DNA from: Phycisphaerae bacterium
GTDB taxonomy: Bacteria; Planctomycetota; Phycisphaerae; Sedimentisphaerales; SM23-30
Length of the DNA: 64,000 nt
Assembly: GCA_016342495.1 (NCBI GenBank)
Contig: JAEIOG010000014.1
Coordinates: 1-64,000, forward strand
Direction: 5' to 3'
Part shown: positions 37,963 to 47,049 of the stretch, in pieces
How the letters are laid out: the number at the start of each line of letters is the position of its first letter
Numbering within the stretch: the stretch's first letter is position 1
Notes under the pieces: generated by a model
What the model was told of the DNA's origin: nothing
The model's database searches: none
What the model saw: the letters and a program-made list of their open reading frames with translations, nothing else
Made by a program: the position numbers and the translations under genes

Positions 37963-39924
37963 ATGGCATGGATAAATTTTAGAAATATCACTAAAGAATA
38001 CTCAGGAAGACAAATTCTGGATAATGTCAGTTTTGAGATCAATCCCAATAATAAAATTGGATTGATCGGCCCAAACGGTTGTGGCAAAACGACACTGTTG
38101 AAGATGCTTTGCGATGATTTAGAACCTCAGTTTGGCAGTATTGATATTGCCGCTGATGTTCGCATTGGCTATGTCCCTCAGCATATTGACTATGACCCCG
38201 ACGACACGGTGATGGATTGTTTGACGCGGAGGCATCGTCAACTCCATGATGATTTGCGTGCCAGAGAGCGAGAGCTGGAAAATCACACCCCTGATGCTGA
38301 TATGAACAAATTAATGCATAAATATCAGCGAGCTCGTGATAATTATGACCACGCTGGTGGCGATCATTTTGAATCGCGGGCCCAATCTATGATTGACGCT
38401 TTAGGTTTAGCTGATAAACTCGATCAAAAGGTGCATCTGCTCTCAGGTGGCGAACGTAATGTTTTGACTATGGGCCATGCATTATTATCTGATCCGAATT
38501 TATTAATTCTTGATGAACCTGGTAATCACCTGGATTATATGGGGCTTGCCTGGCTGGATGATTTCCTCAGACGTTTTCGCGGTGCTGTGCTGATTGTATC
38601 GCATAATCGCTATCTTTTAGACCGGGTAGCTAACCAGATCGTTGAACTGGAAGATGGCAAGGTCCAGTGTTATCCTGGTAATTATTCAGCTTATAAGAAA
38701 ATAAAGCAGGAAAAGCTCGAAGCTCAACAGGCCTTGTATAAATCTCAGCAGCAGCGTATCGATGACATTAAGAAACTGGTGCAGAAATTCGCGGATATCG
38801 CCCAGGGCCATGCTTCTGACCCTTCATGGGGCAAAAGGCTCAGGGCTCGGCGTAGCCAACTTGAAAAGGCTCAGGCAGATGCAATTGACAAACCAATTAT
38901 TAAAAACAATAGGATCAATGCCCGGTTCACTACCGAAGCCACCAAAGCGGATATTGCATTGCAGATTATTAATTACAGCAAAGCTTTTGGTGATAATGTT
39001 CTGATGGAAAATATTAATTTCCAGATTGGTGGCGGGCAACGCTGGGCTATTGCAGGCGATAATGGTTGCGGCAAAACGACATTATTAAAGGAAATCGTTA
39101 CCCATGGCCGTTGGGAACATCAGCAGATTCGCATTGGCCCTAGTTTATCAGTAGGTTACTGCGCCCAGAATCAGGAAACTCTAGATGCCGATTCGACCGT
39201 CTATGATGAATTGCTTTCAATTCCAGATACTAATGAACAACAGGTGTTAGATATTCTTGCCAGATTCTTATTTACCGATGAAGAGGTTTATAAAAAAATC
39301 AGCAATCTTTCCGGTGGAGAACGTAATCGATTGCAACTTGCAAAATTAATGCTGACTAAACCCAATTTTATGATTCTTGATGAACCAACTAATCATCTGG
39401 ATATTCCGACAAGAGAAGCAGTCGAACAGGCATTACTGGAATTTGAAGGTACGCTTTTGGTTGTCTCACATGATAGATATTTTCTCGATACGGTGGTAAA
39501 CAATATCGCTGAAATTGAAAATAAAGGCATTAAACTCTATAAAGGCAATTTTACCAGTTATTGGGAAAAGAAAAGCCAACAACTCCAAGGTATCGCCGGA
39601 CGCATTACCACCCGCGGCAAAGATCGTGGCGTGGATAAAACTGAAAAGGAAAAAGCCGGTGGCCAAGCCTGGAAAGACCGTAAAGCTCAAGCGGCAATCA
39701 TCCGCAAAGCGGAAAATACTGTAAAAAAAATAGAAGATTCTATCGCCAAAACTGAAGATAAAAAGGAAAAACTTGAAGCTGAGATAGCCGAAGCTTTTAC
39801 CAATGGCGAAAATGAAAAGGGCACTGAACTGTCAATCCAGCTGACTAATATTAACGTTGAAATCGAACAACTCTATGACAAATGGCAATTAGCCGCCGAT
39901 GAACTTGAACAACTCAACGCATAA
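37963..39924 (+). CDS. ABC-F ATPase (Uup/YheS-like)
   Basis: 653 residues with two ABC cassettes and no membrane domain. Walker A motifs are GPNGCGKT (36-43) and GDNGCGKT (about 365-372); signatures are LLSGGERNV and NLSGGERNR. The first Walker B region reads LDEPGNHLD (Gly where Thr is usual), the second LDEPTNHLD. Between them is a coiled linker with basic residues (arm/linker), and the C-terminus ends in a coiled coil (about 540-653). ABC-F proteins bind the ribosome and can protect it or assist elongation. A membrane protein gene follows after 24 bp. Confidence 0.93.
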   Translation: MAWINFRNITKEYSGRQILDNVSFEINPNNKIGLIGPNGCGKTTLLKMLCDDLEPQFGSIDIAADVRIGYVPQHIDYDPDDTVMDCLTRRHRQLHDDLRARERELENHTPDADMNKLMHKYQRARDNYDHAGGDHFESRAQSMIDALGLADKLDQKVHLLSGGERNVLTMGHALLSDPNLLILDEPGNHLDYMGLAWLDDFLRRFRGAVLIVSHNRYLLDRVANQIVELEDGKVQCYPGNYSAYKKIKQEKLEAQQALYKSQQQRIDDIKKLVQKFADIAQGHASDPSWGKRLRARRSQLEKAQADAIDKPIIKNNRINARFTTEATKADIALQIINYSKAFGDNVLMENINFQIGGGQRWAIAGDNGCGKTTLLKEIVTHGRWEHQQIRIGPSLSVGYCAQNQETLDADSTVYDELLSIPDTNEQQVLDILARFLFTDEEVYKKISNLSGGERNRLQLAKLMLTKPNFMILDEPTNHLDIPTREAVEQALLEFEGTLLVVSHDRYFLDTVVNNIAEIENKGIKLYKGNFTSYWEKKSQQLQGIAGRITTRGKDRGVDKTEKEKAGGQAWKDRKAQAAIIRKAENTVKKIEDSIAKTEDKKEKLEAEIAEAFTNGENEKGTELSIQLTNINVEIEQLYDKWQLAADELEQLNA

Positions 39925-39948
39925 TAATTTTACTATTGAATATATTCC

Positions 39949-42015
39949 ATGACAAAAGCAATTCTGAAAAAACTAGCTGATTCAATCGACACCAAACCTT
40001 ATATTTGGCTATTATCTTTTCTGGCCCTTACTTGTTTTGCATATTTTGGTTTTGGCCAGAATTCTGTCATCAAAGTTTTTGATACTTTCGATAGCCATGT
40101 TATCCGCAATTTCCATGATGGCCGACTTTTCAACGAATATGGCATAACTAACTGGTACAATCTCGAAGCCTGTGGCACCGACAAAACAGTAAATGATATT
40201 TCTTACACTTATTCCAGTCAGTTCCTACTCTGGTTTTTTCATAATCAAGTCGGCTATGTCCTTGCGATTGTCCTTCAGTGTACGGTCCTGGCCTTTAGCG
40301 TCTTTCTATTAGCTCGAAAAACCATAAATTGCAGTAATGCCGCCGCCTTGGCTGCTGCAATTATTACCATAGCTTATCTGTCCTGTAAAGATTTAAAGCT
40401 AAGCAATATTTATTATAATAGCTCTCTGGCACTATTACCGCTGGTGATTTTATTTCTGAAATATTTATCCACAAAAGCAAAAATAAATATCAAAGACATA
40501 GTCCTGCTGATACTCTTTGCCTTTGGTTTTGGCCTGACTAATACAGTTTTCGTATCGACACCTTTCGCTTGCATAGTCTGTGTTCTTTACTTTATTTTTA
40601 TGGGTGGAATAAACAGAAAACTAATCCTCTTGACAGCTATTTTCTGGGCGATTACCATTCTCCCTTGCATCGACAACTTGTTAATTCTGGCAAAATTGGG
40701 CCCAATATCACATCGGACTGCATGGGATATTGAAAAATTGATTAAATACGCTATTAATATAAATATTACTAAAGGCTTTTATGTTATTATAGCAATTATG
40801 CTCATTGGTTTTTCCTTTAAAAAAGTTTCTTCCGAGCAATTAAAACTATTCGGCTTATTTTTCGTATGCAATAAGGTTATACCAATTATAGCTATCTGGC
40901 ATACCCGGTTAGCCGCTGAATATAATTTGCCCAATGTCAATATCGCCAGAGTAAAATGGTTTTGCTGTATATGGGCCGGACTGCTGTGTGCGTCTTTCCT
41001 GAAAACCTTAGCTAAACAGCAAGTAGCTAAAAAAGCAGGGATTACGACCTGTGTTGCAATTATCATTTTAATTCTAATTTGCCCGGCTACCTACGCATGG
41101 CAAATCAGCAGACATGCTGGCTTATTCGATACCTATAAAAACTATACCAGCTTTGCCCCCGATGACATCATCCGTAATCATCATAATAGCAATGAACCTT
41201 TCAGGGTCGCCTGCATTAGCGACAAACCAACCTATTGCTACCGTTTAGCGATTAACGAAATCGAAACCCTCGGTGGCTACATCAACTGCTATTCTCTGCG
41301 ATATTATTATTATTGGCTAAATATGATCGAACCCTTAAAAGGGACAGATTCACAATATTATGAAATGTTCCCCAGCTCCGCTCGACAATTGAATCTCACC
41401 TACAATCCTCAGGCCACTGACCAGTTGCCCAGCTGGCATTATGATACCGAAATGGTTTCATTAGCTAACGCTAAATACATCTGGTCGCAAAAGCCTTTAA
41501 CCTATCCCGGTTATGAATGTATATTTGAAAATCCAGAACCAGATATCCCTCAAAATGGTTTGGCATATTATAAAGCCATAACCAAAAATATTCCTGTCGA
41601 TGGCTTTGGATATGTCTATTTTAATCATAATTATCTTCCGCGTGCTTTTACGGTCAATAATTTTGAAAACTGTGACAATCTGGCCGATCTATATAAAAAA
41701 TTATCCAGTCTTTCAATCGACCAGATCAAGGAAATGGTATTGCTGGAAAAGGATTACTCAAGTGAAATCCCGCTGCTAACTGCAACCCATAGCCACTGCA
41801 ACATCACCAGCTATACCCCCGATAAAATTACCGTACAAACCCAAGCCGATGGCCATGCAATCCTGGTTATCTCCAATAATTACAATCCATTTTGGCACTG
41901 CTATATTGATGGCAAAGAAGCAAAACTATTGCCCGGCTTTGGCGCATTCTGGGCTGTGCCAATCACTCCCGGGCAACACAATATAGAATTTATCTATTCT
42001 TATTCTAATAATTAG
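39949..42015 (+). CDS. Large multi-pass membrane protein, GT-C/YfhO-like
   Basis: 688 residues with about ten hydrophobic helices in the first ~380 residues and a soluble C-terminal part. The C-terminal end (LVISNNYNPFWHCYIDGKEAKLLPGFGAFWAVPITPGQHNIEFIY) resembles the periplasmic end of YfhO-type GT-C glycosyltransferases, which glycosylate lipoteichoic acid or lipids. The N-terminal FDTFDSHVIRNFHD may correspond to an acidic first loop, but I cannot confirm a catalytic residue. It converges on the GH20 gene, sharing 4 bp. Confidence 0.6.
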   Translation: MTKAILKKLADSIDTKPYIWLLSFLALTCFAYFGFGQNSVIKVFDTFDSHVIRNFHDGRLFNEYGITNWYNLEACGTDKTVNDISYTYSSQFLLWFFHNQVGYVLAIVLQCTVLAFSVFLLARKTINCSNAAALAAAIITIAYLSCKDLKLSNIYYNSSLALLPLVILFLKYLSTKAKINIKDIVLLILFAFGFGLTNTVFVSTPFACIVCVLYFIFMGGINRKLILLTAIFWAITILPCIDNLLILAKLGPISHRTAWDIEKLIKYAININITKGFYVIIAIMLIGFSFKKVSSEQLKLFGLFFVCNKVIPIIAIWHTRLAAEYNLPNVNIARVKWFCCIWAGLLCASFLKTLAKQQVAKKAGITTCVAIIILILICPATYAWQISRHAGLFDTYKNYTSFAPDDIIRNHHNSNEPFRVACISDKPTYCYRLAINEIETLGGYINCYSLRYYYYWLNMIEPLKGTDSQYYEMFPSSARQLNLTYNPQATDQLPSWHYDTEMVSLANAKYIWSQKPLTYPGYECIFENPEPDIPQNGLAYYKAITKNIPVDGFGYVYFNHNYLPRAFTVNNFENCDNLADLYKKLSSLSIDQIKEMVLLEKDYSSEIPLLTATHSHCNITSYTPDKITVQTQADGHAILVISNNYNPFWHCYIDGKEAKLLPGFGAFWAVPITPGQHNIEFIYSYSNN

Positions 42016-44063
42016 CGTATTTTGCTCGCTGAATATCTCAAACCTTTTACTTCATTGGCTATGCCACTTTGCTCATCAAAATCAACCGCAATCGCAGTAA
42101 AACACCATTTCCAGCTACTGCCTTTATCCCATTTACCAAATGACACTCGCATTAAAATCGTATTCCATCCTTGATTAAGTTTAACTTTCGTTGTCGGACG
42201 ATTGATATAAATATCATTGCTGTGTGGCACTTCTTTACCGGCATTGCCGACTAATCCGGGATTATCCCATTGGGGTGGGTCGATACGCTTGCCATTAATA
42301 AAAATATCACTCCCAACATTTGACCATGTGCCAGAGCGTGGAACGCCTGCCCCGCGTCGACCGCCAGCTAACGATGGGCTGTTAAAGCCCAGCCAAAAGC
42401 CGACTTCCTGGCTCTTAGGAGAATATACAAAGCTACGAGCATAAACCGTATTATTTCCCTTATTGTTAGCTATGACACCATCAAAACCAAAAAAATGATT
42501 TAAATGAATTGTCCCGCCTCTAATCGGCCCACTCCATTTATAACTTTTCCCATCAATCTGATATTCTTCCGCTGTCGGGTTCTTTTCGATCTCGCTGAAA
42601 GCTTTATCGAGTTTGCCGCGATTTCCAATCGGTCCTACGATACTCCATTGCACCTGAGAAGGTTTTACAAATTGATATGGCATATTATTCTCGGCAAACC
42701 AAACTTTCTGGTTAGCTATACGATTCTCAAATCGCAAATAATCCTGGTATTCTTCAGTATCTGCTTCAGGCAGTTTAGCCCAATATTGCTGATAATCCTT
42801 TTCACGTCCATGCCAGATCGTATCAGCATAAGCAACCAGTGATGGATAAACCGCAGCTATACGCAGAGAATTCCCCGGCTCCGCTATCGCATTATCTGGC
42901 CAATAACAAAAAATCCCGCCTAATGCCTTATCATCGCCTTTATGCGTTCGGCAAGGCTGTTGAAAAAACAAACGATAATAACCTGCCAATGGATCAAGAT
43001 GATTAAGGTAATTTGAACGGCTGTCAATATATGGGTTCTTACCTGTTGGCTTGCCGCTACCTGACCATAATTGCGTTACTATTTCACTATCAACTGGTGC
43101 AGCCCCTGGTCGCCATATAATGGGTTTCTTGCCATACTTGCGTACTTCTTTGACAATCTCAGGTATGAAACTCTTCATCTTTATACGCACTTCATCCGAA
43201 CCTATATGAAAATAGGGCGATGGAAACAATTCTACCCATTCGGCTATCTGGCTTTTTAAAATCTCCAACCCTTTTTCAGTTTGCATTTCAAAGCCAAAAG
43301 TTTTAGTGAAATATTCACTATGACCCGGCATATCCATTTCCGGAATAATCTCAATGCCCCGTTCCGCTGCATACTGAACTAATTCTTTGATTTCAGCTTT
43401 GGTATAATACTTGCCCGGTAAGCGAGTATGCCGCATATTGTCAGCAGCGTTTAATTCAGGGTATTTATCCGATTCCACCCGCCATCCAGGATAGTCTGTC
43501 AGATGAAAATGAAATGTGTTCAGTTTATAGCGGCTCATTACTTCGAGCAATTCTTTCAGTTGTGACACTGGTCGATAGTTACGGCCAACATCTTCCATAA
43601 AACCACGCATCCCAAAAGCTGGTTCATCCTGAATAATCGTGCCTAAGTTAATATTGAAAATAAATAGTTTTTGACCATTACCATTATCTGATTCACCTGT
43701 GAGCTGTTGCAATGTTCTGATTGCCCACAGCACACCACGGTTCGTTGAAGCGGTTATTGTAATGCCATGCTGCTCAAAATCAATGCGATAACCTTCATCA
43801 GCTATTTTTTTATCAGCTTTGATAATCAAAGGCTTTGCTTTAGTTGAATCACCCTTATTGAATAATTGATCCAGTGTTCTCTTGCTATAACTTGTCAGTA
43901 GCAAATCTGGATCACTGATTGATACTCCAGAGCAGATAAATCCAATCTGAGAATCTGAATTGACTTTTTGCGGTTCAGGCACAATTGTACTATTAGCTAA
44001 TGCGGCCTCTGATAATAATATAGAAAATGATATTAACATTACGATTGTAGATTTTTTTAACAC
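42012..44063 (-). CDS. Secreted GH20 beta-N-acetylhexosaminidase
   Basis: 683 residues with a signal peptide (cut near ALA). A GH20b N-terminal domain (about 25-150) precedes the TIM barrel, where FHIGSDEV (about 285-292) holds the catalytic Asp-Glu pair. GFMEDVGRNYRP and HLTDYPGWR are also classical. The C-terminal ~230 residues form an additional beta-rich domain, perhaps sugar-binding. It removes terminal GlcNAc/GalNAc from glycans. Unlike the GH20-type gene at 640-2238, its N-terminal domain is complete. Confidence 0.92.
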   Translation of the reverse strand: MLKKSTIVMLISFSILLSEAALANSTIVPEPQKVNSDSQIGFICSGVSISDPDLLLTSYSKRTLDQLFNKGDSTKAKPLIIKADKKIADEGYRIDFEQHGITITASTNRGVLWAIRTLQQLTGESDNGNGQKLFIFNINLGTIIQDEPAFGMRGFMEDVGRNYRPVSQLKELLEVMSRYKLNTFHFHLTDYPGWRVESDKYPELNAADNMRHTRLPGKYYTKAEIKELVQYAAERGIEIIPEMDMPGHSEYFTKTFGFEMQTEKGLEILKSQIAEWVELFPSPYFHIGSDEVRIKMKSFIPEIVKEVRKYGKKPIIWRPGAAPVDSEIVTQLWSGSGKPTGKNPYIDSRSNYLNHLDPLAGYYRLFFQQPCRTHKGDDKALGGIFCYWPDNAIAEPGNSLRIAAVYPSLVAYADTIWHGREKDYQQYWAKLPEADTEEYQDYLRFENRIANQKVWFAENNMPYQFVKPSQVQWSIVGPIGNRGKLDKAFSEIEKNPTAEEYQIDGKSYKWSGPIRGGTIHLNHFFGFDGVIANNKGNNTVYARSFVYSPKSQEVGFWLGFNSPSLAGGRRGAGVPRSGTWSNVGSDIFINGKRIDPPQWDNPGLVGNAGKEVPHSNDIYINRPTTKVKLNQGWNTILMRVSFGKWDKGSSWKWCFTAIAVDFDEQSGIANEVKGLRYSASKIR

Positions 44064-44205
44064 AAAAACACTCCTTACTTTGTTGGCTGTGATATAAAAA
44101 AACTTTTGTCTATTATGTTTTCAAAACGCAAAAAGTCAATAATAAAATCTATTTGAAAAACTTTACACTACAGTTTTAGTTAAAATTCGCAATAAATTTC
44201 AGGAC

Positions 44206-44239
44206 AAAAAAACGCCATGACCTCAAAATCATGGCGTTT
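44206..44239 (-). terminator. Terminator behind the pilin-like secreted protein gene
   Basis: On the minus strand an aacgccatga/tcatggcgtt stem with an 8-nt loop is followed by a T-run (from aaaaaaa on the plus strand), about 20 bp past the stop at 44261. Confidence 0.9.
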
Positions 44240-44260
44240 AGGGTGTATAGCTTCTATAAC

Positions 44261-46537
44261 TTAAAAAGTATCAGTTTTTTTTGATGAGTTTACTGATGGG
44301 CCATCAGTGATTTTGATCACAGGCAGTTTTGCTTGTTTTCGTAATTTATTATTTTCTTCAACAGCTTGTTTGAATTCAGCTTCATTTCTGAATCTTTTGA
44401 CATGGGTATCTGCAAATAAAACATTGCGGCCCATTTCGGGGTGATTGTCATATTTATCGAAAGCGATTATGATACTTGCTGAAGCAGAAGAGTTAACGCC
44501 TTTGCCATAATAGTGATATGGCTGGGTATGAGGAGAAGAAGGGCAGATTTCTCTATTGAAGAAATCTTCACCCAGATATGGCTTAAGGCTGGCAAGGCTG
44601 TCAGGAGATTTGTCATCATTATCTTGAGTATACATAACTGTCGCTACGCCAATTTGCCTGAGATTGCTCATACAAACAGTAGCTTTGGCAGTGGTTCTGG
44701 CTTTGCTCAGAGCGGGCATAAGAATGCTGACGCCCAAAGCACCGGCTGCTATGCCACCGGCTCCCATCGATGCGGAGCTACTTGAACCCCTTTGATAGGT
44801 ATAGATACCATCTTTTTCGCTCCAGCAATAGCTGACTGCTGGTTTCATATCTTTGGCGTGATGGTTCAAATTTGGCAACTGCGGGATTGTTATTCCTGCC
44901 TGCATACCGATAATGCCGGAGAACATACCCCAAAATTGCCGGATATTTGTGGACATGGCGATAAATTCTTTTTCAGTATCGGTATAGCTGAAACTGAGTA
45001 AATTTTTGGGCATGTCGGCAGTAGCGGCTTTGAATCTTGCATTATTTAAGATGCTCTGGCGTTTGGCGACAGGTTGTTTGAGGAAATCGATAGCCGAACG
45101 ACACATTGCGTCGTTTGTGCCAAAGACCAGATACTTATCGTGAACGGTCCAGCTGGGGTTAAGGCCAAACATAGCCGCTGGGCCGATATTCCAGCTTCTG
45201 ACTTGATATTTATCATAGGATTGTTGGGAAATCTGGAACATGCCATTGGATAATTCTTTAAATTGTGTCTGAAGCAGGTTTTCCAGCGGGATAAAATTGT
45301 CCTGGAAAAGTTTGGCAGAAGTAAGTTCGCATATCATTACACCACCGCCGGCGGGGGATTCTGGCATGGTTCCCGGAGGGATCATATACATAACCGATGG
45401 GCCGGCAAAGCTTTTAAGCAGGCCATCACGGAATTTTACGCCCAGTTGCTGTTCGGCCATCCCGATGCCATCTTGAATTTGCTGGAACGCTTCAGGGGGT
45501 GCCAATTGTTGGGCGGTATTCATGATAGTATCTATCATAGCAGTAATGTTGGTATTAGAGACACTAACGGAATAGACACTCTGGTCGACCATTTGTAGCA
45601 TTGCTGTGTCAATAGGTCGTGATGCGGCCATCAAACCGGTATAAGGTTGCGGTATTGCTAATTTAGTTTCGTCAATAAAATCGCCATCTTTGATGGAAAC
45701 TCTGGAAGTTAAGGTAGTAATTTCACCCAGTCCAAGTTTGTCGATAACGGCTTTTGCGATTTCAAAAATCTGTCGGGCTTCATCTTCGCCTTCCAGTTCC
45801 ATGATATCTTCGATGATTCTACCAATTTTCGGGGCATCTGCATAGAAAGTTATTACGCCTGTACCACCTTGGGTTTTGGTTAAATTTTTCAAATATACAG
45901 GTTTTTTATTAACTTTGGCTTTGGTTAGATTTTTAACGGTGCTACCGGTATCTTCACCAAAAACGAATACGAAATAATTGTCCATCCATCCAAAGTAAAC
46001 TTTTTCTTTTTCCTTTTTTGGGGCCGCGTACATATCAAAACCATTGATTTTTAGCATTCTACAATCATTTTTCACCTGGGCTTCCAGCATGGAATATAGA
46101 GGCATAAGTTTGTCTTTATTTTCTCCGCCATCAATAACAGCAAAGGCAGTGATTGGTATATCTTTGTTAGTCTTATTTGCCAGCAAGCCAAATACCATAG
46201 GGCAGTTGGCCACACTTTTAGCCATCATCAGGACCTGCTGTACCTGTTCCATGTCGACTTCACCGATCTCATTTTTAATTTCTTTATTGTTGAGCAGTTC
46301 AGCCTTGACCTGTTCAATGAATTTCTGGGTAGCAGGATCCTCGATAAGCTTGTACATAGTGGTTGTCTTTAGTGCAGGTTCGACGGTTTCCAAGCCTTCA
46401 AAACCCAGCAAAAATACCGGTTGACCAGAAATTCTCGCAGTAATTTGGTCAACAGCTGTTGTTTGAGCAAAGATAGCATTGCACATCACCGACAATGCCA
46501 AAATTGCTATCAGAAACAAGTTTTTTTTGAATTTCAT
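44261..46537 (-). CDS. Secreted DUF3352-like protein with C-terminal pilin-like H-X9-DG-type tail
   Basis: 758 residues with a signal peptide (cut near IFA-QTT). Residues ~25-560 look like the DUF3352-type secreted domain. After a glycine/serine linker (about 588-595) comes a hydrophobic helix and pilin-like sequence GVSILMPALSKARTTA (near 600), SNLRQIG and a terminal NVLFADTHVKRFRNEAEF, the H-X9-DG-like signature of planctomycete type II secretion pseudopilins. Usually that module starts a protein; here it is near the end. gggag precedes the ATG. No neighbouring secretion genes. Confidence 0.75.
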   Translation of the reverse strand: MKFKKNLFLIAILALSVMCNAIFAQTTAVDQITARISGQPVFLLGFEGLETVEPALKTTTMYKLIEDPATQKFIEQVKAELLNNKEIKNEIGEVDMEQVQQVLMMAKSVANCPMVFGLLANKTNKDIPITAFAVIDGGENKDKLMPLYSMLEAQVKNDCRMLKINGFDMYAAPKKEKEKVYFGWMDNYFVFVFGEDTGSTVKNLTKAKVNKKPVYLKNLTKTQGGTGVITFYADAPKIGRIIEDIMELEGEDEARQIFEIAKAVIDKLGLGEITTLTSRVSIKDGDFIDETKLAIPQPYTGLMAASRPIDTAMLQMVDQSVYSVSVSNTNITAMIDTIMNTAQQLAPPEAFQQIQDGIGMAEQQLGVKFRDGLLKSFAGPSVMYMIPPGTMPESPAGGGVMICELTSAKLFQDNFIPLENLLQTQFKELSNGMFQISQQSYDKYQVRSWNIGPAAMFGLNPSWTVHDKYLVFGTNDAMCRSAIDFLKQPVAKRQSILNNARFKAATADMPKNLLSFSYTDTEKEFIAMSTNIRQFWGMFSGIIGMQAGITIPQLPNLNHHAKDMKPAVSYCWSEKDGIYTYQRGSSSSASMGAGGIAAGALGVSILMPALSKARTTAKATVCMSNLRQIGVATVMYTQDNDDKSPDSLASLKPYLGEDFFNREICPSSPHTQPYHYYGKGVNSSASASIIIAFDKYDNHPEMGRNVLFADTHVKRFRNEAEFKQAVEENNKLRKQAKLPVIKITDGPSVNSSKKTDTF

Positions 46538-47049
46538 AATAAAACTCCCAAATTTTGTGGCTCAAATGAGCCTGTGTCTGAATTAGTGCAGCAGGTAAAG
46601 AATTTACCAGTCTGCGTTCCGAATAATTTACTTTTATAACCAGTTCCCACCCTTACCTAATAATATCAAACCCAGAGAGTCTGTCAAGTCATAATCTGTT
46701 CGTGATTTTTTGGCCGAATTTCGTTATCTGGGCAGTTATTTTATTGACAGTGTTTCCATTAATATGTATAGTATATTTATACATAAATTGCTAAAGTGGA
46801 TTTTACCTTGTGATTTTGATTATTTAAGTCCCATAAAATTAAGCAAAAAGTATGCCCGCTGCTTAATTTCAATTGATTAAGCTATTTTTGATAAGTGCCT
46901 ATGCAGAGGAACATTACAGCGCTTTTCAAGTTATTTTCATACCTGATATAATGTAAATACGATAGACACCAGAATTATTGTTGTATTTACCCCCAATATA
47001 AAGCAAAGGTTTCATTTTTTTATATATTGCAATCAACAGGAGAATTCAG
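46538..47049. other. Divergent intergenic region between the pilin-like gene and the C25 peptidase gene
   Basis: A strong sigma-70 promoter for the plus strand is visible (46744-46772, listed separately). A tataat at about 46947 is a second possible -10 box. The remainder is AT-rich and I see no conserved RNA. Confidence 0.5.
46744..46772 (+). promoter_or_regulatory. Probable promoter of the C25 peptidase gene
   Basis: TTGACA (46744-46749), 17 bp, TATAGT (46767-46772). The start point would lie about 270 bp before the gene, giving a long leader; a second start nearer the gene is possible. Confidence 0.5.

Noticed and set aside
46790-47040. Riboswitch in the long leader of the C25 peptidase gene
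   Set aside because: No recognisable aptamer core and no terminator pair in this region.
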